DNA of 64,000 bases from Stenotrophomonas sp. 704A1 (GCF_030549525.1 NZ_CP130831.1:4241501-4305500); one strand, 5' to 3'. Numbered from the stretch's first letter, positions 9,918-19,915 are shown. Notes: generated by a model not told the origin, from the sequence alone. Numbers and translations are program-made.

Positions 9918-12905
9918 ATGAAGACGTACACGGCCGTACCTCGCAAGACGATGCTCACTTCCGCGCTGCTGGCAGCGCTCGCTGCACCGGCCTGGGCGCA
10001 GGATGCGCCTGCCGATGGGACACCGGACCCGGCCACACTCGACACGGTGCAGGTCACCGGCATCCGCGGCAGCCTGCAGTCATCGATGAACCTCAAGCGC
10101 GACAGCCAGGGCGTGGTCGATGGCATCGTGGCCGAGGACATCGGCAAGTTCCCGGATACCAACCTGGCCGAATCACTGCAGCGCATCAGCGGCGTCTCGA
10201 TCGACCGCACCTCCAGCGGCGAAGGGTCCAAGGTGACCGTGCGTGGCATCGGACCGGACTACAACCTGGTGCTGTTGAACGGGCGGCAGATGCCAGCGTC
10301 CAACCTCGGCAACGGCGGCGCGGGCCTGAACGGCTCGCGCTCGTTCGACTTCGCCAACCTCGCCTCCGAATCGATCTCGGCGGTGGAGGTATACAAGACC
10401 AGCCGCGCCGACAACCCGGCCGGCGGCATCGGCGCCACCATCAACATCAAGACCCTGCGCCCGCTGCAATCGGAACCGGTCATCAGCCTGGGCCTGAAGG
10501 CGGTCAACGATTCGTCCAATGACAACCTGCCACGCACGCTGCAGGGTTCCAACGTCACCGGCGAACTGTCGGGCATCTTCAGCCAGCGCTATGCCGATGA
10601 CCGCTTCGGCGTGGCGTTCAGTGCCAGCCACCAGGAGCGCGACTCCGGCTTCAACCAGGCCACCGTGGCTGAGGGCTGGGCTACCTTCTACGGCAACAAC
10701 ACCACCGACTGGCGCGCCCTGCCGCAGCCGGGCCAGGGCTATTCGGACCGCATCAGCAACCGCCCGGGCCCGAACGACGTGTACGCGCGGCCGCAGAACA
10801 CCGCCTACAACGTCAACGGCGTGCAGCGCCAACGCACCAATGCGCAGGCCACCTTCCAGTGGAAGCCGGCCGACAATGTGACCACCACGCTGGACTACAC
10901 CTATGTCGAGAACAAGGTGCAGCAGCAGCGCAGCGAACTGTCGGTGTGGTTCAACTACGGCCCGGGTGACAGCATCTGGACCAACGGCCCGGTGTCCGCG
11001 CCGATCATCTACAGCGAAGACATGACCAACTCGGACGTGTCGATGGGCGGTGCCCGGCTGGCCACCAAGACCGACATGCACTCGCTGGGCTTCAACGTGG
11101 ACTGGGAAGTGAACGACGCGCTGGACCTGTCGTTCGATGCGCACAGTTCCACCGCCGAATCGCAGCCGGACAGCCCGTACGGCTCGGCCGGCGTGCTGGG
11201 CGTGGCCGCCTTCGTGCGTGGCACGACCACGGTCGATTACAGCGGCGACCTGCCGATCATCAACATCGCGCTGCCGCCGGGTGGTGTGCAGGCGTCCGAC
11301 GCGCTGGTCACCGGTTCGGTGTTCCAGAACAGCTACAACAAATCCGAGGTGCAGCAGTACCAGGGCCGCGGTACGTTCCGCTTCGCCGACTACTCGGCCC
11401 TGGACTTCGGCATCGGCCACACCCAGGTGGAGAACCGCTCGGCGTCGGCCATCATGCAGCGCAACAGCTGGGGCGGCCTCGGCTCGCCGTCCGACTATGC
11501 CGATGACATCTGGTACGCGGACAACATGGCCAGGTACTTCAAGTCGTTCTCCGGGCACAGCGACCCGCGCCTGACCGGCCAGTTCCTGGTGTTCGACTTC
11601 GACCGCCTGATCGACCGCGCCGCGCAGGTCGGCACCGCCTCCGACCCGGCCTGCCCGACCTGCTACTACGCGCCGACCGAGTACTCCGAAGACATCCGCA
11701 CCACCGAGAAGACCCGCAGCGCCTACCTGCAGTACCGCACCACCTTCGACTGGTCGATGCCGCTGCACGTGGCCGCCGGCGTGCGCTACGAGCAGACCGA
11801 AGTGGAATCCAACGCGATGGTGCGCGTGCCCACCGGCATCAGCTGGGGCTCGGCCAACGAGCTGAACATCGTGTACGCCGCGGACAGCAGCTTCGTGGGC
11901 GGGCGCGGCAAGTACGACTACGTGCTGCCCAACGTGGACCTGAAGCTGGACCTGAGCGATGCGCTGGCGCTGCGTGGCAGCTACAGCCGCACGCTGGGCC
12001 GTCCCAGCTGGACGCAGATCCAGAGCGGGCAGTCGCTGGCTGACATCGTGCGCACCCAGGGCGGCAGCGGCAGCCGCGGCAATCCCGGGCTGGAGCCGCT
12101 GATCTCGGACAACTTCGACATGTCGCTGGAGTGGTACTACGGCGACGCCAGCTACGCCTCGGTCGGCTTCTTCCGCAAGAACATCAAGAACTTCATCAGC
12201 GATACCGTGGTGCGCGAGAATTCCGGCAACCTGCACACGCCGGTGGGGGGCGCGTACTGGAACGAAGCGCTGGCGTCCTGTGGCGGCACCGACATGCCAT
12301 GCATCCGCGATTACATCTTCACCAACCATGCCGGTGACCCGGGCGTGAACTTCACCGGCGTCAACTCGGCCGGCCAGCTGACCGGCACCATCGAAGGCCT
12401 GCCCACCGACCCGATCGCCGGCTTCGACGTGACGGTGCCGGCCAACCAGCACTCGGACCATCTGGATGGCTGGGAAGTGGCGGTGCAGCACCTGTTCGGC
12501 CAGTCCGGCTTCGGCGTGGCTGCCAACTACACCAAGGTGAAGTCGGGGCTGACCTTCAACAACCTGAGCCTGGGTGACCAGTACCCGATGATCGGCCTGA
12601 GCGATTCGGCCAACCTGGTTGCCTTCTATGACAGGAACGCCTGGCAGATCCGTGCGGCGTACAACTGGCGCGACAAGTTCCTCAACGGCATCGGTGGCCA
12701 GGGCCCGAACCCGAACTACACCGCGGCCTACGGCCAGCTGGATCTGAACATCAGCTATGCGGTGAGCGAGCAGCTGACGCTGAGCCTGGAAGCGATCAAC
12801 CTGACCGACGAGACCATGCGCACCTACTCGCGCCACACCAACATGCTGCGCTACGCCACCCAGACCGGTCCGCGCTACATGTTCGGCGTGCGTTACAAGT
12901 TCTGA
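9918..12905 (+). CDS. TonB-dependent receptor, Xanthomonas-type (carbohydrate uptake)
   Basis: A 995-residue outer-membrane transporter that, powered by TonB-ExbBD, imports a substrate too large or scarce for porins. It has a signal peptide (MKTYTAVPRKTMLTSALLAA..., cleavage after AWAQ), a plug domain (VQVTGIRGSLQSSMNLKRDS, FPDTNLAESLQRISGVSIDR, VRGIGPDYNLVLLNGRQMP) and a long 22-strand barrel ending in the aromatic residue FGVRYKF expected for outer-membrane assembly. The plug sequence is the form of the Xanthomonas/Caulobacter TonB receptor family. Together with the glycosidase and the LacI-type regulator it forms a carbohydrate utilisation locus; the cupin-like gene downstream is a frequent companion. 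Confidence 0.93.
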   Translation: MKTYTAVPRKTMLTSALLAALAAPAWAQDAPADGTPDPATLDTVQVTGIRGSLQSSMNLKRDSQGVVDGIVAEDIGKFPDTNLAESLQRISGVSIDRTSSGEGSKVTVRGIGPDYNLVLLNGRQMPASNLGNGGAGLNGSRSFDFANLASESISAVEVYKTSRADNPAGGIGATINIKTLRPLQSEPVISLGLKAVNDSSNDNLPRTLQGSNVTGELSGIFSQRYADDRFGVAFSASHQERDSGFNQATVAEGWATFYGNNTTDWRALPQPGQGYSDRISNRPGPNDVYARPQNTAYNVNGVQRQRTNAQATFQWKPADNVTTTLDYTYVENKVQQQRSELSVWFNYGPGDSIWTNGPVSAPIIYSEDMTNSDVSMGGARLATKTDMHSLGFNVDWEVNDALDLSFDAHSSTAESQPDSPYGSAGVLGVAAFVRGTTTVDYSGDLPIINIALPPGGVQASDALVTGSVFQNSYNKSEVQQYQGRGTFRFADYSALDFGIGHTQVENRSASAIMQRNSWGGLGSPSDYADDIWYADNMARYFKSFSGHSDPRLTGQFLVFDFDRLIDRAAQVGTASDPACPTCYYAPTEYSEDIRTTEKTRSAYLQYRTTFDWSMPLHVAAGVRYEQTEVESNAMVRVPTGISWGSANELNIVYAADSSFVGGRGKYDYVLPNVDLKLDLSDALALRGSYSRTLGRPSWTQIQSGQSLADIVRTQGGSGSRGNPGLEPLISDNFDMSLEWYYGDASYASVGFFRKNIKNFISDTVVRENSGNLHTPVGGAYWNEALASCGGTDMPCIRDYIFTNHAGDPGVNFTGVNSAGQLTGTIEGLPTDPIAGFDVTVPANQHSDHLDGWEVAVQHLFGQSGFGVAANYTKVKSGLTFNNLSLGDQYPMIGLSDSANLVAFYDRNAWQIRAAYNWRDKFLNGIGGQGPNPNYTAAYGQLDLNISYAVSEQLTLSLEAINLTDETMRTYSRHTNMLRYATQTGPRYMFGVRYKF

Positions 12906-12920
12906 CCTGCTGCGGTACCG

Positions 12921-12948
12921 TGGAGCCGAGCCCAGGCCCGGCTCCACA
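12921..12948. repeat. Palindrome after the TonB-dependent receptor gene
   Basis: GTGGAGCCGAGCCC and a complementary GGCCCGGCTCCAC form a hairpin 15 bp after the receptor stop codon. It resembles the GTAG-family palindromes elsewhere in the window and may act as a transcript 3' end; no T-run follows. Confidence 0.55.
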
Positions 12949-12969
12949 CACTGTCCCGGATATCCGCGC

Positions 12970-13986
12970 ATGTTGCCTTCGCCCCGCCCCATCGAAGAGA
13001 TCCACGGCCTGGACCCGGCGCTGCTGCACACGCAGCTGCCCACCTGGACGGCGCCCAAGGTGGTCCGCGGGCTGGTCGCGCACTGGCCGCTGGTAGCGGC
13101 TGCGCGCCGTTCCGCCGCCGAAGCGGTGGCCCAGTTGGCCGCGTTCGACCACGGGCAGATGCCGGTGACCGCGACCACCGCCGCGCCCGAAGCACGCGGC
13201 CGGCTGTTCTACAACGAGGACATGAGCGGCTTCAATTTCCGCCGCGAACAGGTGCCCTTGAAGGTGGTGCTGGCCACCCTGCTGAAGTACGCCAGCGACC
13301 CCACGCCGCCGTCGATCTACGTGGCCTCCACCACGCTGGACAGCTTCCTGCCCGGCTTTGCCCAGGCCAACCCGCTGCAGCTGGGCGTGACCGACCCGCT
13401 TGCCAGCATCTGGATCGGCAACCGTTCGCGCATCGCCGCCCACCAGGACGTGCCGGACAACCTGGCCTGCGTGGCCGCCGGCCGGCGCCGGGTCACCCTG
13501 TTCCCACCGGCGCAGATCGCCAATCTGTATGTCGGGCCACTGGACTTCACTCCCGCCGGGCAGGCGATCAGCCTGGTCGACTTCCATGCGCCCGACCTGC
13601 AGCGCTTCCCGCGCTTCGCGCAGGCGCTGGAGCACGCACAGGTGGCCGAACTGGAACCGGGAGACGCGGTGTTCATTCCCTCGCTGTGGTGGCACCACAT
13701 GGAAGGGCTGGAGGCATTCAATGTCCTGGTCAACAGCTGGTGGCGGCCGGTGCCGGCGTGGATGGATTCGCCGATGAACGCGCTGATGCTGGCCATCCTG
13801 GCCCTGCGCGACCTGCCGGCGGAACAGCGCGCGCACTGGCGTGCCATGCTTGACCACTACGTGTTCGATGCCGATGAACATACGGCCGCGCATGTACCGG
13901 CATCAGCGCGTGGCCTGCTGGCACCGCTGGACGCGGCAGCTGCAGAACGCGTGCGCGACACGCTGCGGCGGCGACTGCAGCGCTGA
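12970..13986 (+). CDS. Cupin-like (JmjC/cupin_8) family protein
   Basis: A 338-residue cytoplasmic protein of the cupin_8/JmjC-like fold. Family members are Fe(II) and 2-oxoglutarate dependent hydroxylases or have lost activity. The likely metal-binding HxD is in RIAAHQDVPDN near residue 158, the second part of the fold has ELEPGDAVFIPSLWWHHMEG with a histidine near residue 238, and VNSWWRP follows. It lies 64 bp after the receptor gene on the same strand. In xanthomonads such proteins are often next to TonB-dependent receptors, sometimes with tryptophan halogenase-like genes, but their substrate is unknown. The ATG at 12970 is the first in frame. Confidence 0.78.
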   Translation: MLPSPRPIEEIHGLDPALLHTQLPTWTAPKVVRGLVAHWPLVAAARRSAAEAVAQLAAFDHGQMPVTATTAAPEARGRLFYNEDMSGFNFRREQVPLKVVLATLLKYASDPTPPSIYVASTTLDSFLPGFAQANPLQLGVTDPLASIWIGNRSRIAAHQDVPDNLACVAAGRRRVTLFPPAQIANLYVGPLDFTPAGQAISLVDFHAPDLQRFPRFAQALEHAQVAELEPGDAVFIPSLWWHHMEGLEAFNVLVNSWWRPVPAWMDSPMNALMLAILALRDLPAEQRAHWRAMLDHYVFDADEHTAAHVPASARGLLAPLDAAAAERVRDTLRRRLQR

Positions 13987-14085
13987 CTCCCTGGCTGCCC
14001 CGCTGCGTGCGAATGTGCCCATAATGGCGCTTCCCCCACCGACCGTGCACGGCTGCGCTCCCGCTGCGCCGCACACTGCTGCCGT

Positions 14086-15660
14086 ATGCCTCCCATCTCC
14101 AAACGCCTGAACCTGGGCACGCTGATTCTCGCGCTGGCCCTGCTGACCACGCTGGTGGCGCTGGCCAACACCCTGCTGGCCAGCTACCGCGTGCAGCGCG
14201 ACCAGCTGGTGAGCAACACCCTGGAAGCCAACCGCGTCTACACCAGCAAGCTGGCCGAGACGACGCAGATCTTCCTGTTGTCGGCCCAGCAGCAGTTGGC
14301 GTACGCCGCCACCCGGCTGGGCGAACGCGGCCTGGACAGGGACCACGCGCAGGACGAGGCCCGCCGGCTGCAGCTGCAGTCCAGCAGCTTCAATTCCTCG
14401 CTGGTGGTGAATGTGGACGGGCGGGTGATCGCCACCTCGCCGCAGACCCTGCAGCTGCAGGGGGAAGTGCTCAAGAGCTTCGGCAACAACCAGGCGCTGG
14501 CGCGGCGCCAGCCGCTGATCAGCGTTCCCTACCAGTCGGCCACGGGCAAGCTGCTGATCTCGCTGTCCCACCCCGTCTTCGACCGCGAAGGCACCTACCT
14601 GGGCTACGTGAGTGGCACCCTGTACCTGCGCCAGCGCAGCGCGCTGCACACGCTGCTGGGCAAGCACTACTACCGCGACGGGTCCTACCTGTACGTGGTG
14701 GACCACAATGGCCGCATCATCTATCACAACAATCCAAAGGAAGTGGGCACCTACGCGCTGGACAACCCGGCGGTGAAGGCGGTGATGCGCGGGCGGTCCG
14801 GCAGCCAGCAGCTGGTGAACAACCATGGCGTGGCGCAGCTGTCCGGCTATGCGCCGGTGCCGGCCACCGGCTGGGGCATCATCGCCCAGCGCCCCACCGA
14901 ATCCACCCTGCGGCCGCTGTCGCGGTTGATGACCTCGGTCATCTGGAACGCGATCCCGTTGGGCGTACTGTCGCTGCTGATCACCTGGTGGTTCGCGCGG
15001 CGCATTTCGCTGCCGCTGTGGCAGCTGGCGCGCAACGTGCAGGATGGCGAGGACACCGGCAACGCGATCAGCCATGTCAACGGCATCCGCGCGTGGTACT
15101 TCGAAGTGGCGCAGCTGAAGCAGGCGGTGCTGTACAGCTTCAACGCGCTGCAGGACCGCATCGGCACCCTCAACCGGGCCAGCCGCACCGATCCGATGAC
15201 CGGGTTGCTGAACCGTCGCGGCCTGCAGAATGCGCTGGAAATGCTGCAGGCGCAGGGCCTGCCCTTCTCGATCGTGGCGCTGGACATCGACCGCTTCAAG
15301 GCCATCAATGATGGCCATGGCCATGACGTGGGTGATGGTGCCATCGTCCACATCGCCGAACAGATGCGCCGCCATTCGCGGGAGACCGACGTGCTGTGCC
15401 GCGCCGGTGGCGAGGAGTTCCTGCTGCTGCTGCCGGGTGTGGGCATCGCCGCGGCACAGCAGGCCGCCGAGCGGCTGCGCCAGGCCATTGCCGAGCAGCC
15501 GTTCGCACCGGTGGGCACGATCACGGTGTCACTGGGCGTGGCCCACTTCCCCACCTTCCATGCCGATGTGGAACAGGCGCTGCCGCTGGCCGACAAGGCC
15601 CTGTACCTGGCCAAGGAACAGGGCCGCAACCGCGTGGTGGTGTACCCGCACGCGGACTGA
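14086..15660 (+). CDS. Membrane-bound diguanylate cyclase with periplasmic Cache sensor (GGDEF)
   Basis: Makes cyclic-di-GMP from two GTP in response to a ligand sensed outside the membrane. The 524-residue product has a first membrane helix (residues 10-30), a periplasmic Cache-like domain (about 35-275, with YLYVVDHNGRIIYHNNP), a second helix near 285-305 (SVIWNAIPLGVLSLLITWWF), a HAMP-like linker, and a GGDEF domain. The active site is CRAGGEEFLLLLPG and the inhibitory I-site RETD lies five residues upstream of it, so product feedback is expected. It stands alone on the + strand after the cupin-like gene, with a weak ribosome site at 14086. Confidence 0.93.
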   Translation: MPPISKRLNLGTLILALALLTTLVALANTLLASYRVQRDQLVSNTLEANRVYTSKLAETTQIFLLSAQQQLAYAATRLGERGLDRDHAQDEARRLQLQSSSFNSSLVVNVDGRVIATSPQTLQLQGEVLKSFGNNQALARRQPLISVPYQSATGKLLISLSHPVFDREGTYLGYVSGTLYLRQRSALHTLLGKHYYRDGSYLYVVDHNGRIIYHNNPKEVGTYALDNPAVKAVMRGRSGSQQLVNNHGVAQLSGYAPVPATGWGIIAQRPTESTLRPLSRLMTSVIWNAIPLGVLSLLITWWFARRISLPLWQLARNVQDGEDTGNAISHVNGIRAWYFEVAQLKQAVLYSFNALQDRIGTLNRASRTDPMTGLLNRRGLQNALEMLQAQGLPFSIVALDIDRFKAINDGHGHDVGDGAIVHIAEQMRRHSRETDVLCRAGGEEFLLLLPGVGIAAAQQAAERLRQAIAEQPFAPVGTITVSLGVAHFPTFHADVEQALPLADKALYLAKEQGRNRVVVYPHAD

Positions 15661-15699
15661 CGGGGGCACCGGCACGGACCGGCGCCACCCGCCGCGGCT

Positions 15700-16575
15700 T
15701 CAGCCCAGCGGGGTCAGCAGTCGCGGACCTTCCTGCGTGCTGCCCACCATGTACACGCCGCCTTCGGGCAGCAGATCCGATGCCGCGACGCTGGCATCTT
15801 CGCCGGTGTTCCAGGGCGCGGGCTGGCGCGGGCCCGGAATGTAAGCGGCCCAGCGCCCATAACGCTGCGCGCGGTCGTGGAAGAAGTAGTTCACCGGCAC
15901 CCGCACGGTCCAGAATTCGCGGTCCCTGCGTTCACCCGTGGTCGGCGTATTGAAGGTCCAGCGCTTGGCGTTCCTGATGCTGGCCTTGGCCAGGATCTCG
16001 CGCAGTTGGTTCATTTCGCGCTCGGACCCGACCACGGTCAGGTTGGTCTGTTCGGCCACCACATCGGCCACCTTGCCGTCGCGTCCCACTTTCACCAGCA
16101 GCAGCACGGTACCCTCGCCCTGCATGGCCAGCGCCTGCGGCGGGTAGGCTGGGGCCGGCAGGGCCCTGCTGGTCACCCTGTCGGTGCCGGTGTCGCGTGT
16201 TTCGCCGAGCTTGCTGAAGTTGGCATCGACCAGGCGGACGCGCATGCTGCCCTCGGCCGGGTTGTCGGCCATCAGCCGCAGGCGCACGGCGGTGCGCGCC
16301 TGCACCGGCGCGCCATCGACCAGCACCGGCTCGAAGCGCCAGTCCTGCACGACCTTGTCAACGAATCCGGCCAGGGCTGCATCCACCTTCTCGCGATGAT
16401 CGAGCTGGAACGCTTCCACCTGGCCCTCGCGTCCGATGTCGATGACGCCACTCAACGTCATGCTGGCCTCTGCCTGTCTGCGCACCTGCCGCGCGGTCTG
16501 CGCCTGCGCGCTGTCCACCAGGAGGGCGCCGCTGCCGACGGCCAGTGCCACGGCGAGGAAAAGGGAAGAACGCAT
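15700..16575 (-). CDS. Secreted TonB C-terminal-domain-like protein (copy 2)
   Basis: A 291-residue exported protein: signal peptide MRSSLFLAVALAVGSGALLV ending AQAQ, then an N-terminal half containing WRFEPVLVDG and a second half with PAPAYPPQALAMQGEGTVLL followed by VKVGRDGKVADVVAEQ, the pattern of the TonB C-terminal domain. It has no proline-rich spacer or membrane anchor beyond the signal peptide, so it is not a normal energy transducer. A conserved tail with YGRWAAYIPGPRQPAPW and LLPEGGVYMVGS ends the protein. The start at 16575 has AAGGAG upstream; a longer frame to 16653 lacks one. It is a diverged duplicate of the next gene. Function unknown. Confidence 0.72.
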   Translation of the reverse strand: MRSSLFLAVALAVGSGALLVDSAQAQTARQVRRQAEASMTLSGVIDIGREGQVEAFQLDHREKVDAALAGFVDKVVQDWRFEPVLVDGAPVQARTAVRLRLMADNPAEGSMRVRLVDANFSKLGETRDTGTDRVTSRALPAPAYPPQALAMQGEGTVLLLVKVGRDGKVADVVAEQTNLTVVGSEREMNQLREILAKASIRNAKRWTFNTPTTGERRDREFWTVRVPVNYFFHDRAQRYGRWAAYIPGPRQPAPWNTGEDASVAASDLLPEGGVYMVGSTQEGPRLLTPLG

Positions 16576-16663
16576 CACAGCCACTCCTTGTGCATGGAAA
16601 CCTGAGCGTACCCGAGGTGATGAACTCGGGCATCCCTGGAGACGCAACGGCAACGCCGGCCGT

Positions 16664-17557
16664 TCAGTCCTTGGAAAGCGGCGTCAGCAGGCGCAGGCCA
16701 CGGTTGGCGCTGTCGACCATGTAGACCCCGCCGGCCGGCAGCAGATCACTGCCGACCTGCGCGGCTTCCTCGCCGGTGGGCCAGGGTGCCGTCTGGCGCG
16801 GACCGGGGATGTAGGCCTTCCAGCGGCCGTAGGACGGGCCCGGTGCCGCGTCGTGGCGCTCTCTCAACTCGAAGGTGACCGGGACGCGCAGGGTCCAGAA
16901 CGCACGGTCCCTGTCCTCACCCGAGGTCGGTGGCCTGAACGTCCATCGGCGGGCCTCGCTGGTGCTGGCCTTGGCCAGCAGGTCGCGCATCTTCTGCATG
17001 TCCCGTTCGCGAGCCACCACGCCCAGGTTCACCTGCTCGGCGACGACATCGGCAACCGTGCCGGTGCGCCCGACCTTGACCAGCAGCGTCACCTCGCCCT
17101 GGGCGCCGGCGCGGAACGCCGCCTCCGGATAACGCGGCGGTGTCATCCTGTCTATCGTCACCGCATCGATGGCGTTGCCGTCATATTCGCTGAAGTCCAC
17201 GCTGACCATGCGTACGTCCAGCGCCCCGTCGTCCCGCGACCGGCCCAGCAGGCGCACGCGCATCGGCGCGTGCTTTGGCGACGCCACGCCGTCGACCAGG
17301 AAGGGCTCGAACTGCCAGCGACGGATCGTGCCGTCCACGAAGGTGGCGATGGCAGGTGCGATCGCGTCGCGCTGGTCGAGCACCAGGCCGCTGACCGTGC
17401 CGTCGGCGGCAACGTCGATGTTGCCGGTCAGTACCATGCTGGCCTCCGCCGTGGCGCGCACGGCGCGCGCGGTCTGTGCCGTGGCACCGGCGCTGGCCAG
17501 CCCGGCCGCGGTACCCACCGCAAGTGCCAGGGCGAGAAGCAGGGGGGAACGCATCAT
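16664..17557 (-). CDS. Secreted TonB C-terminal-domain-like protein (copy 1)
   Basis: A 297-residue paralogue of the downstream gene, 88 bp apart on the same strand. It has a signal peptide (MMRSPLLLALALAVGTAAGL, cleavage near ATAQ), a first repeat ending WQFEPFLVDG, and a TonB-C-like segment (PPRYPEAAFRAGAQGEVTLL, VKVGRTGTVADVVAEQ). The same tail YGRWKAYIPGPRQTAPW and LLPAGGVYMVDS follows. Identity to its neighbour is clear along the whole length but well below complete, so the duplication is old. The ATGATG start at 17557 follows AAGGAT. TonB-C-like proteins without an anchor are common in xanthomonads and of unknown role; periplasmic protein contacts are a guess. Confidence 0.72.
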   Translation of the reverse strand: MMRSPLLLALALAVGTAAGLASAGATAQTARAVRATAEASMVLTGNIDVAADGTVSGLVLDQRDAIAPAIATFVDGTIRRWQFEPFLVDGVASPKHAPMRVRLLGRSRDDGALDVRMVSVDFSEYDGNAIDAVTIDRMTPPRYPEAAFRAGAQGEVTLLVKVGRTGTVADVVAEQVNLGVVARERDMQKMRDLLAKASTSEARRWTFRPPTSGEDRDRAFWTLRVPVTFELRERHDAAPGPSYGRWKAYIPGPRQTAPWPTGEEAAQVGSDLLPAGGVYMVDSANRGLRLLTPLSKD

Positions 17558-17619
17558 TGTCCGATCCTTGGTGATGAGAACCCAAGCCTACCGCAGTCGC
17601 GGCGCACCGGTGCAGCCGA

Positions 17620-19350
17620 TCACGCCAGACGATGGCCGGCCGCGTACGGCGGCGTGTCAGGAAAGTCCGCGCGTGCGAAGCGGTCCTGCAGTTCCTGCCA
17701 CCACGCCGGGTCGAACAGATGCCGGTAGTGCTCGCGTACCGCGGCCAGCTCGCCTGCCGGCAGGCCCATGAACGGACCGAAGCGCTCGGGAAACACATCG
17801 CGCGGGCCGACGTGGAACCACGGTTCGTCGGCCATCGCCTCCTCCGGCGTGGCCGGCTGCGGCCAGCGCCGGAACACGCAGTCGCTGACCAGGCACAGTT
17901 CGTCGTAGTCGTAGAACACGGCACGGCCGTGGCGCGATACACCGAAGTTCTTCGGCAGCATGTCACCGGGGAAGATGTTGTTGCGGGCCATGTCGGTGAT
18001 GGCCTGCGCGTAGTCGAGCACGGCCGATCGCACCGCTTCGGCACGCTGCTCGCGCAGGTACAGGTTCAGCGGGCGGAAGCGGCGCTGTACGTAGCACAGC
18101 GCGATCTCCACCTCGTCGCCCTCCACCCGCACGCTCTGCGCGCAGTGCTGCAGCAGCTCATCCAGCAGTGCCGGGGCGAAGCGTTCGCGCGGAAAGCGCA
18201 GGTGCCGGTAGGGTTGTGCGTCGAGCAGGCGACCGACACGGTCCAGGTTGAACACCAGTGCGTACTTCTCCTCCACCTGTTGCCGCGACATCGATTTGGG
18301 CCAGGCAAAGCGGTCGCGGATCAGCTTGAACACCAGCGGATAGCTGGGCAGTGTGAACACCGCCATGACCATGCCGGGGGTGCCTTCGGCATGCACCAGG
18401 CGCTCATGCGGGTGCTCGTTGAAATGGCGGAAGAAGGTGCGGTAGCGCTCGGTCTTGCCCTGCTTGGCGCGGCCCAGCACGGTGTAGATCTCGTCGATGG
18501 GCTTGCCTGGCAACAGGCTGCGCAGGAACACCACCGCGTCGCCCACGGTAGCGAGGTCGGCCTGGAAATAGCTGCGCGAGACGCCGAACAGATGGGCGAC
18601 ATCGCGGCGCCGGGTCAGCACCGCATCGGCACGCAGGCCCTGCCCGTCATTGACCAGGGCGATCACGCAGGGCGAGAACCGGTGCTCACCGAATACGCGG
18701 CCGACCAGATAGGCGCGGCGCTCGCGGTAGAACACGGTATCCAGCAGTTCGATGCTGCGTACCGGCGTGTCCCCCCAGTGCGCCAGATCGTCCTGCAGGC
18801 GCACCGCGATCGCCGCCGCGCAGCGCAGCTGGTGCGCGTAGGGAACGTCGAACCGGTAATCGGCCAGCACGCGCTGCAACGCCTCGACCGGTCGCGTGGG
18901 CGAGACCGCATAGGTATGCCGGGCGACCGGATGGGTGATCGCATCGGAGGGCTCGACATCGAAGGCGATGAACTCCAGCGCCGGGTCCACGCCCCGGGTG
19001 GCGAACAGGCGCCGCGACAGGGTGTTGTAGTACGTCTTGTACAGCTCGGCGTCGATCAGCCCCTGTACCAGTTCACTGTATCGCGCATGCACCTGCAGCC
19101 ACAGTGTGCGCGCGCCGATCGCCTCGCCGGCCAGGCGGCGCAGCGCATCCATCTGCTCGGCGATGCACAGGTCGTACAGCCCGATGCGCTCGACCGCATC
19201 GCGGCGGGCGCCGGCCCAGTCGCGCTGCTCGAAGCGCTGCCGCGCACGGGCAGTGACCGCCGCAAAACGGGCGTGGTACTGCTCGAAGCCATCGCGGATC
19301 GCCGCAGCGATACGCGGCGCCAGTTCGGCAGCGATGTCAGGCTCGGACAT
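17620..19350 (-). CDS. aceK: Isocitrate dehydrogenase kinase/phosphatase AceK
   Basis: AceK phosphorylates and dephosphorylates isocitrate dehydrogenase and so steers carbon between the TCA cycle and the glyoxylate bypass during growth on acetate or fatty acids. The 576-residue product matches E. coli AceK (578) in length. Family landmarks include [15 protein letters not shown] near residue 340 (ATP-site lysine), [19 protein letters not shown] near 465 and YDYDELC, which hold the metal-binding and catalytic residues. The start is taken at [10 protein letters not shown]; an ATG 11 codons upstream is less likely. Unlike in E. coli, no aceBA genes adjoin it. The isocitrate dehydrogenase gene lies 2.8 kb away on the same strand, but is of the monomeric type. 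Confidence 0.93.
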   Translation of the reverse strand: MSEPDIAAELAPRIAAAIRDGFEQYHARFAAVTARARQRFEQRDWAGARRDAVERIGLYDLCIAEQMDALRRLAGEAIGARTLWLQVHARYSELVQGLIDAELYKTYYNTLSRRLFATRGVDPALEFIAFDVEPSDAITHPVARHTYAVSPTRPVEALQRVLADYRFDVPYAHQLRCAAAIAVRLQDDLAHWGDTPVRSIELLDTVFYRERRAYLVGRVFGEHRFSPCVIALVNDGQGLRADAVLTRRRDVAHLFGVSRSYFQADLATVGDAVVFLRSLLPGKPIDEIYTVLGRAKQGKTERYRTFFRHFNEHPHERLVHAEGTPGMVMAVFTLPSYPLVFKLIRDRFAWPKSMSRQQVEEKYALVFNLDRVGRLLDAQPYRHLRFPRERFAPALLDELLQHCAQSVRVEGDEVEIALCYVQRRFRPLNLYLREQRAEAVRSAVLDYAQAITDMARNNIFPGDMLPKNFGVSRHGRAVFYDYDELCLVSDCVFRRWPQPATPEEAMADEPWFHVGPRDVFPERFGPFMGLPAGELAAVREHYRHLFDPAWWQELQDRFARADFPDTPPYAAGHRLA

Positions 19351-19463
19351 GCAGGGCTTACCCGGGAGGACCGGCTTCACCATACGCCGGCGTGGGGTGG
19401 CTTGTGTAGGGCCCGCACCGCGTGCCCCGGGCAGTCATCGCCGGGTGCGGTCGATGCCTGGTG

Positions 19464-19490
19464 GTAGCGCCGAGCAGCGCTCGACGCTAC
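19464..19490. repeat. SMAG/REP-like palindrome between aceK and the GTPase operon
   Basis: GTAGCGCCGAGCAGCGCTCG followed by ACGCTAC is a palindrome with GTAG at both ends, the hallmark of the SMAG family. It lies 14 bp beyond the stop of the last gene of the GTPase/roadblock operon and may serve as the 3' hairpin of that transcript. Confidence 0.7.
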
Positions 19491-19503
19491 GCAGGCGCCC
19501 GGC

Positions 19504-19863
19504 TCAGATCGCCAGGTCGGCTTCCACGTCCTGCACCTTGCGCCGGGCCAGGGCCAGGTTGGATTTGGTCCGGTCCAGCACGATGTAGAAGAACAGGCCC
19601 TTCTTCTTCGCCACCGGTCGCATGATGTGGTACGCCTTGCCCAGCGAGATCAGGATGTCCTCGATGCTGTCATTGAGGTTGAGCGAAGCGGCAGTCTTCA
19701 TCTTGGCGCGGATCACTTCGGTGTTGCCGGCGGCCGCCACTTCCATGTCCATGCCCGAGCCGGCCTCGCCCAGCAGCATGCCGCTCTCGTAGTCGACCAG
19801 CGCCACCGCCTGCGCGCCATCGATCCCCATCAATGCAGTCAGCGAATCAGTCAGTCCAGCCAC
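19504..19863 (-). CDS. Roadblock/LC7-like protein (119 aa)
   Basis: A small soluble protein with the alternating helix-sheet pattern of the roadblock/LC7 fold: an N-terminal helix (SLTALMGIDGAQAVALVDYE), a glycine-turn strand GMLLGEAGSGMD, and a late strand KGLFFYIVLDRTKSNLALAR. Roadblock proteins pair with Ras-like GTPases as activators or scaffolds, as MglB does for MglA. It is the last gene of a four-gene operon with a second roadblock protein, a GTPase and an unrecognised protein. The assignment rests on fold pattern and context; sequence identity to MglB is low. Confidence 0.7.
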   Translation of the reverse strand: MAGLTDSLTALMGIDGAQAVALVDYESGMLLGEAGSGMDMEVAAAGNTEVIRAKMKTAASLNLNDSIEDILISLGKAYHIMRPVAKKKGLFFYIVLDRTKSNLALARRKVQDVEADLAI

Positions 19864-19915
19864 GTCGCACCCCTCTCAAAGTTGATTCGAGCCCCTCGTT
19901 CCCCTGCGGCCGGGC

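Noticed and set aside
10173..13178. Minus-strand frame of about 1000 codons opposite the TonB-dependent receptor
   Set aside because: The plus strand encodes a complete receptor with signal peptide and plug; the antisense frame is composition-driven.
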